From contig CANQRG010000013.1 in NCBI GenBank assembly GCA_947626165.1, positions 1 to 46,771 of the forward strand: 46,771 nucleotides of DNA. The letters are read 5' to 3'. Source of the DNA: an uncultured Clostridia bacterium (GTDB lineage Bacteria > Bacillota > Clostridia > Oscillospirales > Ruminococcaceae). Positions 35,233 through 43,639 of the stretch are shown here, piece after piece; position 1 is the stretch's first letter, and every line of letters starts with the position of its first letter. The notes below the pieces were generated by a model. It was not told where the DNA came from, made no database searches, and saw nothing but the letters and a program-made list of their open reading frames with translations. A program made the translations under genes and the position numbers.

Positions 35233-35301
35233 ATGATTTGTGTTACATACTCAATCCCAGTATATGTCAGGGGGGGGGGGGGGGGGGGGGGGGGGCATTA
35301 A
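35233..35301 (+). CDS. Short leader ORF running through the poly-G tract
   Basis: GGTGAT then an ATG at 35233, about 22 bases after the predicted transcript start. With the 26 Gs shown it encodes 22 residues including eight glycines and stops at 35299-35301, just past the tract. With one G more the frame would stay open to 35414, and with one fewer to about 35374. It is probably a control element rather than a useful peptide. No experimental support; the start site is plausible but weak. Confidence 0.4.
   Translation: MICVTYSIPVYVRGGGGGGGGH
35270..35295 (+). repeat. Homopolymer of 26 G, candidate phase-variation tract
   Basis: 26 consecutive Gs in a strongly AT-rich region, between promoter and surface-protein gene. 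Tracts this long change length by slippage at high rates. The exact number in the sequence may itself be unreliable. Confidence 0.85.
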
Positions 35302-35359
35302 GCCAACCTCTGTTTGCTGTATACAAAATATCTTATCATTATTGCATAAAGTTATATGG

Positions 35360-35394
35360 AGCAGTGTATCTTGAATTGGATATGCTGCTTTTTC
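35360..35394 (+). terminator. Intrinsic terminator inside the surface-protein leader
   Basis: An 11-pair stem (35360-35370 with 35379-35389, two wobbles) with loop TTGAATTG, followed by TTTTCT. It lies between the promoter at 35175 and the gene at 35518, so full-length mRNA needs read-through. Its overlap with two of the three possible leader frames suggests control by translation. Confidence 0.65.
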
Positions 35395-35517
35395 TATGTG
35401 TAATAATAATATAAATAACCAAAATTACAGAAATGGTAAAAATAAGTAAAACAATTTGACGGTATAAACATAAACTATAAAAAAGATTAAAATTATTTTA
35501 AAAGAAGGGAAATAATT

Positions 35518-38500
35518 ATGAAAACTTATTTCAAAGGAATACAGTTAGTAGCTTTGTCAATATGCTTGTTTATTACTAATTTTAGTACAAATATATTTTT
35601 AGATGTATCTGCTGAAGACTATGTAGCTAAGGTCAACGGAAAAGATTACACGTCAATTGAGAGTGCGGTAGACAGTATTGAAGATGAAGGCACAGTTGAG
35701 GTCATAGCAAATACATCATTGGACAAACAAATCACAATTGAAGCAGGAAAGAGTGTTACTATCAAGGGCGGAGATTATACCATTGAATTAGCGTCGTCAA
35801 GCACTGCTTTTAAAATTGAAAAAGATGGTTCTTTGACCATTGATGGAAATTTGACCTTTACTACTAAAGATGAGAATACAAAAGCACAAAGTTTTGTATA
35901 TTGTAATGGTTCATTTAAGTTTAATAATGGCACAATTGATATGAAGAATGGAATTTTAGGCTCAGGATCACTTATAAATGTTACCGGACCTGAAGCAGAA
36001 TTTATTTTTAATAATGGAACAATAAAAAATACAAAAAACGGCGGAGGTGTCTTTGTCGATAATCAGGCGTCTTTTATAATGAACGGCGGCACAATTAGCA
36101 ATTGCAGCGCATATTTATATGGCGGCGGCGTATTAGTTGAAGGGAAATCAAAAGATTCGAGTGCTGTTTTTACTATGAATGGCGGAGTAATTGAGAAATG
36201 TCAAGCACTTTATGGCGGCGGAGTTTGTATACGATATTATAATAATGACGGAAAAGCTGAAATGATTATGAACGGCGGAACAATAAGAGATAATATCGCT
36301 AAGAATGATAATAATAATCCCGGTGCTGGCGGCGGTATTATGATTTGGGACAATGCTGATAGTCAAAATGTATATTCTTCCGAACACATTTCGCTTACAA
36401 TGAAAGACGGTGAAATATCCAATAATAGCGTACCTTACGGTATGGGAGGCGGCATTGCTTGCTGCGGCGGTAAATTTACTATGGAGGGCGGCTCTATCAA
36501 TAACAATAAAGCATCATCTACTACAAATGGCTGCGGCGGCGGGGTTTACATCGCCACTAGCGGTGTTACTCTTAACGGAGGAAAAATTCAGAACAATGAA
36601 GCCGGTTTGCAAGGAGGAGGCGTCTATTGCGGAAGTACACCTTATATTGTAAAAGTTTATAACGCAGTAATCAAAGAAAATAAAGCTTCTATAACTGGTG
36701 GCGGCGTTTGGGCTTGCCCAACAGGAGACGTAAAGGTTTTTATCACAAACGGTGTTGCTGTATATGACAATACAGCGGAGAAAGCCGGAGATGATGTTGC
36801 GTCTATAAAAAATACTAATAGCGAAGACTATGTTTTGACACTGAGCGATCGTATGTTAGGTGGCGGTCAGGTGTTTTGGTATCTGGATGGAAAACTTAAT
36901 ACAACTCAAAAAGGTGATGAAAGTGAAAATAGGTTAGGTGTGCCGGATGATTCAGTACAGAGATACCCTGATACTGATCCTAATCCGATCACTGATATCA
37001 ATAATGCCACGGATTCTTATGTTTTAAAAGCGGTTGCAAGTGATAATGCGAAATCGCTTGCGATGAGCACCGCATCTCTGCTAATCACCGGCAATTCTGC
37101 ACCTCGAGGAGGTGGAATTGGTACAAACGGCGGTTTTATAATGGGTGAGGAAAATAATGATTACTCTCTAATTGTAAAAAAGGTATGGGAAAATACGACA
37201 GATGAAAGTCTAAAAAAAGAGTTGACGGTTTATCTTAAAATAAATGAGACTGAATTAGATTCTGTTAAGCTGAATTCCAATAATGATTGGACAGCAACAT
37301 TTGATGATTTACCTTCCCCTGACTCATTAGACAATGTTTCATATGCTGTTGTTGAGGATCCTGTGCCGGATAACTTTATTCCGTCTTATTCTCAAGCAGA
37401 AGTAGACAATGATGCTAGAACAATAAAGATAGATGTCACAAATACCTATTCTCCTCCTTTAGGCGGTCTGACGATAAGCAAAACGGTAAAAGGAGATGTG
37501 CCAAATTACCAAAAGGAATTTAAGTTTAGAGTAACATTTACAGATGAAAACGGAAATCCTATTGAGCAAGAGTTTAATTATACAGGCTCAAAAGAAGGAA
37601 TGATAAAGAGCGGAGGTACAATCACATTAAAGCACGATGAGAGTATTACTATCAATGATTTGCCTGCCGGAACAAAATACACGGTTTCAGAAGTAGACAT
37701 TCCTGATGGATACACGCCTGATAAATCAGAAAAAAGCGGAGTAATAGTAGGAAATGAGGTGACTGGATTAGAATATATCAATAATTACAAAGTCACACCA
37801 ACAGTCTACACTCCTCAAGTAACAAAAACGCTGACGGGTCAAACTCCGCCAAGCGACAAGAGGTTTACCTTTAACATTACTGCAAGCGAGAATAATCCTA
37901 ACGGAGCAGTTTTGCCTGAAAATACAACGGCAACGGTAACAGGTTCAGGAACGGCAAGCTTTGATAACATCAAGTTTACAAAGGCAGGAACGTATAACTT
38001 TGAAATCAAAGAGGAGCAGGGAAATGAACCTGGTTACAGCTACGACGGAAGCGTATGGACGCTGACGGTAGAAGTAACAGATGAAAACTCACAGTTAAAG
38101 GTAAGCAAAGCTGAATATACGAAAATCGGAGCGCAAAGCAGTGATGAAGCGTCATTTGAGAACAGCTACAGCACAACAAAGGTATCATACGCACCTCAGG
38201 TGGAAAAGGAGATCACGGGAGATAAAACTCCAAGTGATAAGACATTTACCTTTAACATTGAGGCAAGTGAAGATAATCCAGACGGAGCAGAGATGCCGGA
38301 AGATACGACAGCGACTGTAACAGGAGAGGGAACTACAAGCTTTGGAAACATCACATTTACAAAAGCGGGAACATACATATTCAAGATAAGTGAAACTAAA
38401 GGCAATGATGCAGGCTACACTTACGATGAGAGTGTGTATACACTGAAGGTAATAGTAGAAGATGTAGATTCAGCATTGACGATAAAGAGCCGCACATATG

Positions 38501-39291
38501 AAAAAGAGGGCGGAGAATCAAGCGAGGAAAGAGCATTATTTACGAACACCTACAGTGTAGAGCCGACAGAATATGCACCGCAGGTAGAGAAAACTGTAAC
38601 AGGAAATACTCCGAGTGATGAAACCTTTACGTTTAATATCAAAGCAAGCGCAGATAATCCAGATGGAGTAGAGATGCCGGAAGACACAACAGCGACCGTA
38701 AGGGGAGCAGGAAGCACAAACTTTGACAAAATTACCTTTACCAAAGTAGGAACATACACATTCGAGATAAGTGAAGAAAAGGGAAATGTATCCGGTTACA
38801 CTTACGATGAAAGCGTATGGACCCTGACGGTAGTAGTTGTTGATAATGAATCTAAGCTGGAAGTACAAAGCCACACTTACACAAAGGCAGACGGAACAGC
38901 AAGCGAAGATAAGGCAGAGTTTGAGAACATCTACATTCCAACAACTGAGCCGACTAATCCGACAAGTCCAACCGACCCAACAACCCCGACAACTCCTACT
39001 AAACCAACTAATCCGACAAACTCAACAGAACCTACAAATACGACTAATCCAACGAGTCCAACAGAGCCAAAGAAAACAACTACGACAAAGAGAACAGCAA
39101 GCAATCCGCCATACAGCAAGAGTCAAAACAACAAAAATACAAAAGGTGGAAACAACGGAAACACACCTGACACAGGAAGTGAAAGCGATAGAAATCTGCC
39201 GATTGCATTTTTGGTGACATTCTTGTTAGGGCTCAATACTGTTTACTTCTCATTCAGGAGAGGAAAGTTTAAGGGGAGAAAGGCGAAATAA
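35518..39291 (+). CDS. Large surface adhesin with beta-helix, isopeptide pilin-type repeats and sorting signal
   Basis: A 1257-residue protein. A signal peptide (about 1-33) leads to a parallel beta-helix-like region (about 90-520) of GGTI, GGGV and NGG repeats. A Cna_B-like domain follows (about 555-645), then a SpaA-like domain (about 650-757). Three tandem domains (about 762-885, 887-1012 and 1015-1138) each have KxxTG, PSDxxFTF, FTKAGTY and GYxYDxSV. These resemble the streptococcal pilin isopeptide-linkage domain. A Thr/Pro linker comes next (about 1142-1190), and the end is TPDTG, a hydrophobic helix and RRGKFKGRK, a sorting signal with T in place of L. Lys-Asn isopeptide bonds should stiffen the repeats. 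AGAAGGGAAAT precedes the ATG. Confidence 0.9.
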   Translation: MKTYFKGIQLVALSICLFITNFSTNIFLDVSAEDYVAKVNGKDYTSIESAVDSIEDEGTVEVIANTSLDKQITIEAGKSVTIKGGDYTIELASSSTAFKIEKDGSLTIDGNLTFTTKDENTKAQSFVYCNGSFKFNNGTIDMKNGILGSGSLINVTGPEAEFIFNNGTIKNTKNGGGVFVDNQASFIMNGGTISNCSAYLYGGGVLVEGKSKDSSAVFTMNGGVIEKCQALYGGGVCIRYYNNDGKAEMIMNGGTIRDNIAKNDNNNPGAGGGIMIWDNADSQNVYSSEHISLTMKDGEISNNSVPYGMGGGIACCGGKFTMEGGSINNNKASSTTNGCGGGVYIATSGVTLNGGKIQNNEAGLQGGGVYCGSTPYIVKVYNAVIKENKASITGGGVWACPTGDVKVFITNGVAVYDNTAEKAGDDVASIKNTNSEDYVLTLSDRMLGGGQVFWYLDGKLNTTQKGDESENRLGVPDDSVQRYPDTDPNPITDINNATDSYVLKAVASDNAKSLAMSTASLLITGNSAPRGGGIGTNGGFIMGEENNDYSLIVKKVWENTTDESLKKELTVYLKINETELDSVKLNSNNDWTATFDDLPSPDSLDNVSYAVVEDPVPDNFIPSYSQAEVDNDARTIKIDVTNTYSPPLGGLTISKTVKGDVPNYQKEFKFRVTFTDENGNPIEQEFNYTGSKEGMIKSGGTITLKHDESITINDLPAGTKYTVSEVDIPDGYTPDKSEKSGVIVGNEVTGLEYINNYKVTPTVYTPQVTKTLTGQTPPSDKRFTFNITASENNPNGAVLPENTTATVTGSGTASFDNIKFTKAGTYNFEIKEEQGNEPGYSYDGSVWTLTVEVTDENSQLKVSKAEYTKIGAQSSDEASFENSYSTTKVSYAPQVEKEITGDKTPSDKTFTFNIEASEDNPDGAEMPEDTTATVTGEGTTSFGNITFTKAGTYIFKISETKGNDAGYTYDESVYTLKVIVEDVDSALTIKSRTYEKEGGESSEERALFTNTYSVEPTEYAPQVEKTVTGNTPSDETFTFNIKASADNPDGVEMPEDTTATVRGAGSTNFDKITFTKVGTYTFEISEEKGNVSGYTYDESVWTLTVVVVDNESKLEVQSHTYTKADGTASEDKAEFENIYIPTTEPTNPTSPTDPTTPTTPTKPTNPTNSTEPTNTTNPTSPTEPKKTTTTKRTASNPPYSKSQNNKNTKGGNNGNTPDTGSESDRNLPIAFLVTFLLGLNTVYFSFRRGKFKGRKAK

Positions 39292-39308
39292 ATAGGCTAA
39301 ATTAATAG

Positions 39309-39350
39309 AAGCCGTATGTGAACGATATGTTCATATGCGGCTTTTGCCTT
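39309..39350 (+). terminator. Terminator after the adhesin gene
   Basis: A 15-base stem (39309-39323 with 39329-39343) with a GATAT loop, followed by T-rich sequence. Confidence 0.85.
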
Positions 39351-39379
39351 TTTATTTTTAAAGAAAGGATGCCTGATTC

Positions 39380-39538
39380 TTACATTTTAAACCCATCTGT
39401 AATCCCATTCAACCTAGCCGTATCCTTCTTTACATAGTACATTTCAGTTATCTGCGAAGTCGAGTGCCCGAGTAAATCTGCGACTTGTCTTGGAGTTAGA
39501 GATTTAATGCTGCCGTCTGGCTGTTTCTGTCCATTCAC
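39380..39538 (-). pseudogene. C-terminal fragment of a tyrosine integrase
   Basis: 53 codons on the minus strand read SLTPRQVADLLGHSTSQITE, then MYYVKKDTARLNGITDGF and a stop. This is the end of an integrase catalytic domain, including the GHS histidine and the MYYVKKD tyrosine. The rest of the gene is absent; the nearby ATG preceded by GGAGG is in a different frame. It is unrelated in sequence to the two integrases at 26721 and 29020, so it marks another lost element. Confidence 0.75.
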
Positions 39539-39972
39539 AAGATTTTAGCCCTTTCATGGTGTTTCCTCCGTAAAACAATTTGAATTATAACCGATCCTGT
39601 ATGGCTATTGCCGTTCATTTTATTATTACTGTTTTACGAACAATGCGCAACGGTCAGGGCTTTTGTTATACTATTGTGATGCTAAACTTAAGCGAGTTAA
39701 GGCATGATACAGGGAAATAGGGAAAGCAAAAAGCTAAAAATGTAATACTGGTAACGTTTTTTGTCACATTATATGCTAAATTGCTAAATACCATACCACA
39801 AAAAAGCAAGCTTCTCATTTTTTGAAATGATTTGAATAATATCCATTCGTTCGGGTAAAATACGAGGGTAAATATTTGTTACCCAAAATTGTTGCGGTAA
39901 ATTTCAATCTATTTAAAATTGATGGTTTTGCGCTTGATACGTCATCACAAATCACACTTGAACAAAACCACG
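39539..39972. other. Gene-free stretch upstream of the SleB-like gene
   Basis: Apart from the GGAGG and ATG left from the broken integrase near 39560-39570, I see no credible gene on either strand. It contains moderately AT-rich DNA that should include the promoter for the hydrolase gene at 40009. Confidence 0.4.
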
Positions 39973-40011
39973 AAAGGAGGATTGCTCCCTACGGAGCATA
40001 TAACAATTATG
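39973..40011 (+). promoter_or_regulatory. Hairpin translation leader of the SleB-like gene
   Basis: AAAGGAGG (39973-39980), three bases, the hairpin GCTCC-CTAC-GGAGC (39984-39997), then 11 bases to ATG 40009. The same order, with a hairpin of identical arms, precedes the CHAP gene at 45095. CTCC can pair with either the upstream or the downstream GGAG, so the ribosome site can be hidden or exposed. Confidence 0.6.
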
Positions 40012-40518
40012 AAAAAGACCATTTCTGCTATTGTAACCTATGCGGCAATACTTGCGCTTTGTGTAACTATTATATTCGGGATTTCAAGAACTGTTACAAC
40101 TCAAGTATCATCTGATGAAGAAGCCGTTCCTACAGCACTTGCGGTAGGCTCTATGCCTTCGGCAACTGAATCTAATATCTATCTTCTCGCTAGAATTATT
40201 TCCGCCGAGGCTAGAGGCGAAACTTATACGGGTCAGGTCGCAGTCGGAGCCGTTATTTTAAACCGCGTAAAACACCCGTCTTTCCCTGATACATTGTCAG
40301 GAGTAATCTATCAGGGCGGTGCCTTCACCGCTATTGTAGACGGTCAGTTCAACGAGCCGATTTCAGACTCCGCATATAATGCTGCCAGAGACTGCCTGAA
40401 CGGCTGGGATCCTACCGGCGGTGCAATATACTATTATAACCCGGCAAAGACAAGCAATGCATTTATGCACTCAAGACCTATCATAACTACCATCGGCAGT
40501 CACAGATTCTGCTCATAA
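40009..40518 (+). CDS. SleB/CwlJ-type cell-wall hydrolase
   Basis: A 169-residue protein. A hydrophobic signal or anchor (about 5-25) precedes a Hydrolase_2 domain (about 55-169): LLARIISAEARGETYTGQVA with the catalytic Glu, AVILNRVKHPSFP, and HRFC at the end. In spore formers such enzymes cut the cortex at germination, but similar vegetative forms exist and no spore-specific partner gene lies beside it. The ATG at 40009 is preferred because the signal sequence starts there. The ribosome site is unusually far and separated by a hairpin. Confidence 0.88.
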   Translation: MKKTISAIVTYAAILALCVTIIFGISRTVTTQVSSDEEAVPTALAVGSMPSATESNIYLLARIISAEARGETYTGQVAVGAVILNRVKHPSFPDTLSGVIYQGGAFTAIVDGQFNEPISDSAYNAARDCLNGWDPTGGAIYYYNPAKTSNAFMHSRPIITTIGSHRFCS

Positions 40519-40544
40519 TGCTTATAATAGCATCTTTAAAAATT

Positions 40545-40576
40545 ATCCCTCTCCAAAACCGAGAGGGATTTTTATT
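40545..40576 (+). terminator. Terminator after the SleB-like gene
   Basis: ATCCCTCTC pairs perfectly with GAGAGGGAT across seven bases, then TTTTTATTT. Confidence 0.85.
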
Positions 40577-40622
40577 TGCAAAATAAATCTTATTAAATCT
40601 CAAAATCAACTAAATACGTCTA

Positions 40623-40745
40623 TCACCTGTCCACCGAATAATACTTTTTCAAACTCGGTCCGAAAACTTCGGCAGCAAGCTTTATTGAAAGCAAACCTCC
40701 CATAATAATAGCTATTAACAAAAACACTTTAATTAACCCTTTCAT
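40623..40745 (-). CDS. 40-residue single-span membrane protein
   Basis: It reads MKGLIKVFLLIAIIMGGLLS, then IKLAAEVFGPSLKKYYSVDR. AAGGTGAT lies 6 bases before the ATG. A short basic start, one helix of about 18 residues and a charged cytoplasmic or outer tail look like a genuine small membrane protein. It is convergent with the SleB-like gene. Function unknown. Confidence 0.55.
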   Translation of the reverse strand: MKGLIKVFLLIAIIMGGLLSIKLAAEVFGPSLKKYYSVDR

Positions 40746-40820
40746 TGTTATCACCTTTATACCATTATATATTATATAGTATAACACCTTTTTTATAATG
40801 TTTCAACATTAAGAGAACTG

Positions 40821-40867
40821 ACCGCCGAGCCGGCAGGGGTGACCCCTGCACGCAATGCTGCCTATTA
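40821..40867. repeat. GC-rich intergenic repeat, copy 1
   Basis: ACCGCCGAGCCGGC, then GCAGGGGTGACCCCTGC, a perfect palindrome with TGA-like centre, then GCTGCCTATTA. The first and last blocks recur at 43480-43513. It resembles a dispersed intergenic repeat. Confidence 0.6.
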
Positions 40868-40942
40868 TAAATTTGAAAAATGTTCAAGATAGTGCAACGG
40901 CAGGCTTATCAATTGACAATTGATAATGGACAATGGATAATT

Positions 40943-40981
40943 TTTAGAAGTCGAAGCAAGAAGCCAGAAGCAAGAGGCAAG
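40943..40981. repeat. GA-rich intergenic repeat, copy 1
   Basis: Units like GAAGCAAGA and AGAGGCAAGA recur here, at 43449-43478 and at 43566-43632. They lie only in intergenic DNA. An AATTGACAATTGATA dyad precedes this copy. Confidence 0.5.
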
Positions 40982-40987
40982 ACAAAA

Positions 40988-41020
40988 GCGTTCGGAATCT
41001 TTCCGAACGCCTTGTTTTTT
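40988..41020 (+). terminator. Terminator-like hairpin in repeat-rich intergenic DNA
   Basis: GCGTTCGGAA pairs with TTCCGAACGC across a short loop, followed by CTTGTTTTTT. No gene obviously needs it; it may belong to the repeat cluster in the 40746-41209 gap. Confidence 0.6.
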
Positions 41021-41079
41021 ACATCTATGTACGACCCGCCGTTTATCAAATTATGTTTTATAGATAATTTCTCAAAGGC

Positions 41080-41135
41080 GGCAGTGCCACCGGCGGCTCG
41101 CCGGTCACCGTTGCCGGTTCGCCGGTCACCGTTGC
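41080..41135. repeat. Tandem CGCCGGTCACCGTTGC repeat
   Basis: TCGCCGGTCACCGTTGC occurs twice in near tandem (about 41098 and 41120), preceded by related GGCGGCTCG and CCACCGGCG blocks. It is far more GC-rich than its surroundings. Confidence 0.6.
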
Positions 41136-41155
41136 TCTTGCCTTTAATATAGTTA

Positions 41156-41190
41156 AAACCGCCCGAGCATCCCTTCCCGAGCGGTTTTAA
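41156..41190 (-). terminator. Terminator of the LRR protein gene
   Basis: On the minus strand AAAACCGC pairs with GCGGTTTT around a GC-rich loop and runs into T-rich sequence. It lies 20 bases after the stop codon. Confidence 0.7.
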
Positions 41191-41209
41191 TAATACTATT
41201 CAAATATTC

Positions 41210-43111
41210 TTATTTGACTTTTACTTTCCTCGTCTTTTTGATCCAACTGCTATATACTTTCTGTGGCTTGCCGTTTGCATCTTTGTAAGTTGCATAAGCC
41301 CTTACTCGTACATAGTATGTCTTCTTACTCTTGAGCTTGTTGCTCTTGATCGTTATCTTTTTCTTTGCTGTCGTCTTGTCTGCAATCAGCTTCTTAAACT
41401 TGTTATTCTTTGATACTTGTACCTCGTAGCCTTTTGCATTCTTGACTTTCTTCCAGCTTACTACTATCTTCTTCTTTGCCTTGCTCTTTGCTGTAAGCTT
41501 TGTGATTTTTGCCTGTCTCATTACCTTTTCAGCATTTGCCTTATCCTTTGCAGCTTGTACTGCCTTGCCGTTTGCAGTTGTCTTTGGCGATGCTGTTGTA
41601 GGAGTAGTAACTGACGGGTTGTTAGAACCTGACGGATTGTTAGAACCTGATGGGTTATTTGAATCTGATGGATTATTGGAACTATCAGATGGGTTTGATG
41701 GATCTGACGGATTTGATGATGGGTCAGAAGATGGTGGAACTTCACTCTTCAACATTAAAGCATCAATTGCTGAATAAATATCTTCTGTTAAAAACTTAAT
41801 GCCTAAAACGTATGATTGTTCGTTCTTGGTAGCAGCTTTATCAACCAAAGCCTTTAAAGCACCGTAGCTTTCTTCTGTGTATTCTTCCTCTTTATCAGAA
41901 TACTTATTTGCCTCTTTAACTGCCTTATTCAGATCATCTAATTGATTTAATACTTCTTCTTCAATATCATTAGATAATTTCTGCTTATTTGCCACGGAAT
42001 CAATATAGCAGTATACCTCTGCGTTTTGATACGGCAAATTATAAAGCTGTAATGTTTTTGAATATATATATATATTTTCCATAGTAGTTCCTGAACCACT
42101 ATTATCATACTGAATTTGTGTAACACTTTCAGGAATTTCTAATGCTTTAAGATGATTTTTATAAAATGCTCTTGGTCCTATTTGAGTTAGCTGAGAACCC
42201 TCTTCAAATGCTACTTCAAATTCCGGATGATATTCATCTGTACCAGTGAAAGCATAGGACATGTTAGTTACAGAAGCAGGTATAACTAGCCTTTTCAACA
42301 ATGGACAGCCCACAAATGGTGAGTTATTAATACATGTAAGTCCCTCTGTCAAAGTTACAGATGATAGCTTTGCACAGTCTTTAAATGCCCAATTCTGAGC
42401 TAAACTAATACTAACAGCCATCTTAGAAGGCCACCTAGTTATTGATGACGGAATTACAACACTTTCAACTGCTGTATTTGCAAACGCTTCTATTCCGATT
42501 GAAGTTAATCCTTCCGGAAGGGTTATATTTTTTAATGAAGTACAATCTTTAAATGCCTGAGGTCCCCAACCATCACGACCATCCGCATCTCCAGGCTCAA
42601 TAGTTTTCGGAATGCTTACACTTTCAAGAGAGGTGCATCCTGCAAATGCATAAGAACCTATATCTGTCATACCTTCTTTTAAAGTAAGATCTTTAAGCTT
42701 TGTACATTCTGCAAATGCATAAGATGTTCCTGTTGATGCAGTTTGCTGTTCAAAATCTGTTATGGATCCTGGCAAAACTACTTTTTCAAGATTTGGAAAT
42801 TGATAGAAAGCACAAAATCCTATTGATGTCACGCCTTCTCCAATTTCTACTTCTCTAATATTTTCTTTATTTACCTTGTAAGTGTAGGTGTTAGGAAAAT
42901 CACCCAGTTCGCTAGTTTCAGTATAAGCAGGAGTAGCCATTGCTCCCTCACCCGAGATTGTAAGCTTACCTGTTGAACTGTCAAAGCTCCATGTTACACC
43001 TTCGCCGCAATTACCTGAGGTTGTAGCAGCTGACACACTCATTGCGCCTGTAAGCGCAGTTACTGTCATTGCTGCAGCTGCAAGCAATGACAAAAGTTTT
43101 CTAAGTTTCAT
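41210..43111 (-). CDS. BspA-like leucine-rich-repeat surface protein
   Basis: A 633-residue secreted protein. A signal peptide (about 1-29, ending SVSAATT) precedes a short start domain (CGEGVTWSFDSSTGKLTISG). LRR_5 repeats of the BspA type follow (about 75-345; LTSIGIEAFANTAVESVVIP and similar), then a helical segment (about 385-455) and a Ser/Pro/Asn linker (about 460-520). The end is a basic fibronectin-III-like domain (about 530-633; KIVVSWKKVKNAKGYEVQVS). BspA-like proteins mediate adhesion. The C-terminal domain is shared with the mobile-element protein at 22366. AAAGGAAGG precedes the ATG, and a strong promoter lies about 280 bases upstream. Confidence 0.9.
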   Translation of the reverse strand: MKLRKLLSLLAAAAMTVTALTGAMSVSAATTSGNCGEGVTWSFDSSTGKLTISGEGAMATPAYTETSELGDFPNTYTYKVNKENIREVEIGEGVTSIGFCAFYQFPNLEKVVLPGSITDFEQQTASTGTSYAFAECTKLKDLTLKEGMTDIGSYAFAGCTSLESVSIPKTIEPGDADGRDGWGPQAFKDCTSLKNITLPEGLTSIGIEAFANTAVESVVIPSSITRWPSKMAVSISLAQNWAFKDCAKLSSVTLTEGLTCINNSPFVGCPLLKRLVIPASVTNMSYAFTGTDEYHPEFEVAFEEGSQLTQIGPRAFYKNHLKALEIPESVTQIQYDNSGSGTTMENIYIYSKTLQLYNLPYQNAEVYCYIDSVANKQKLSNDIEEEVLNQLDDLNKAVKEANKYSDKEEEYTEESYGALKALVDKAATKNEQSYVLGIKFLTEDIYSAIDALMLKSEVPPSSDPSSNPSDPSNPSDSSNNPSDSNNPSGSNNPSGSNNPSVTTPTTASPKTTANGKAVQAAKDKANAEKVMRQAKITKLTAKSKAKKKIVVSWKKVKNAKGYEVQVSKNNKFKKLIADKTTAKKKITIKSNKLKSKKTYYVRVRAYATYKDANGKPQKVYSSWIKKTRKVKVK

Positions 43112-43165
43112 TTTAGAAACCTTCCTTTCTTCAAAAATATTCCTTTTGCAGACTTGGGATGTTTA

Positions 43166-43196
43166 ATCAGCAAAGCGCCTGCTGTTCTTTGCTGAT
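43166..43196 (-). promoter_or_regulatory. Hairpin in the long leader of the LRR gene
   Basis: ATCAGCAAAG pairs perfectly with CTTTGCTGAT in the 280-base leader between promoter and ATG. On the minus strand it follows GGAGGTGAG and seven T's. It is not a normal terminator and could be part of a leader control structure. The rest of the leader holds no convincing ORF. Confidence 0.4.
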
Positions 43197-43393
43197 ATAA
43201 TAAAAAAACTCACCTCCATAAACGCAAAAGATGTAATACATCCATGCTTACTACGTCTTGACACTATAATTCGATTTATCTAACTTAGAAATATTATGTA
43301 CCCGGCAATTAATAACAGACTTTAAGTTCTATTTTGTGTGAAAATCTGGAATATTGCCTTATACACAAATATTCTCCTAGTTAAAGCAATTAT

Positions 43394-43422
43394 ATTATAA
43401 CAATTTTCGACAGGGGTGTCAA
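43394..43422 (-). promoter_or_regulatory. Strong promoter of the LRR protein gene
   Basis: On the minus strand, TTGACA (43422-43417), 17 bases and TATAAT (43399-43394), both perfect. Transcription would start near 43387, giving a leader of about 275 bases. Confidence 0.85.
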
Positions 43423-43448
43423 GTATTTTTCAAAAAATCTTTGAAAAA

Positions 43449-43632
43449 TAGAAGCAAGAGACCAGAGACAAGAGTCAAGACCGCCGAGCCGGCGGTGGCT
43501 TTGCTGCCTATTAAAAGTTTTGTTTATGTTTTACCTTTCAAAATGGCAGACTAGTACCCAGATACAAGAGGTTAGAAATTAGAAGTTAGAGGCAAAGGTC
43601 TTGCTTCTTGCCTCTAATTTTCTTGCTTCTAG
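43449..43632. repeat. Cluster of GA-rich and GC-rich intergenic repeats
   Basis: A GA-rich unit (43449-43478), the GC-rich unit ACCGCCGAGCCGGCGG to GCTGCCTATTA (43480-43513), and a second GA-rich unit lie between the LRR promoter and the cyclophilin gene. The second GA-rich unit (43566-43632) forms an imperfect inverted repeat with CTTGCCTCTAATTTTCTTGC. The same families occur at 40821-40981. Confidence 0.6.
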
Positions 43633-43639
43633 TAGCTGA

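Noticed and set aside
38837-39217. 126-residue ORF overlapping the adhesin end
   Set aside because: Shadow frame of the Thr/Pro-rich linker of the adhesin.
40880-41152. 90-residue ORF in the 40.9-41.2 kb gap
   Set aside because: It consists of GA-rich and GC-rich intergenic repeats and a terminator hairpin.
43112-43390. Known riboswitch in the LRR leader
   Set aside because: I looked for cyclic-di-GMP-like and other common aptamer cores and saw none.
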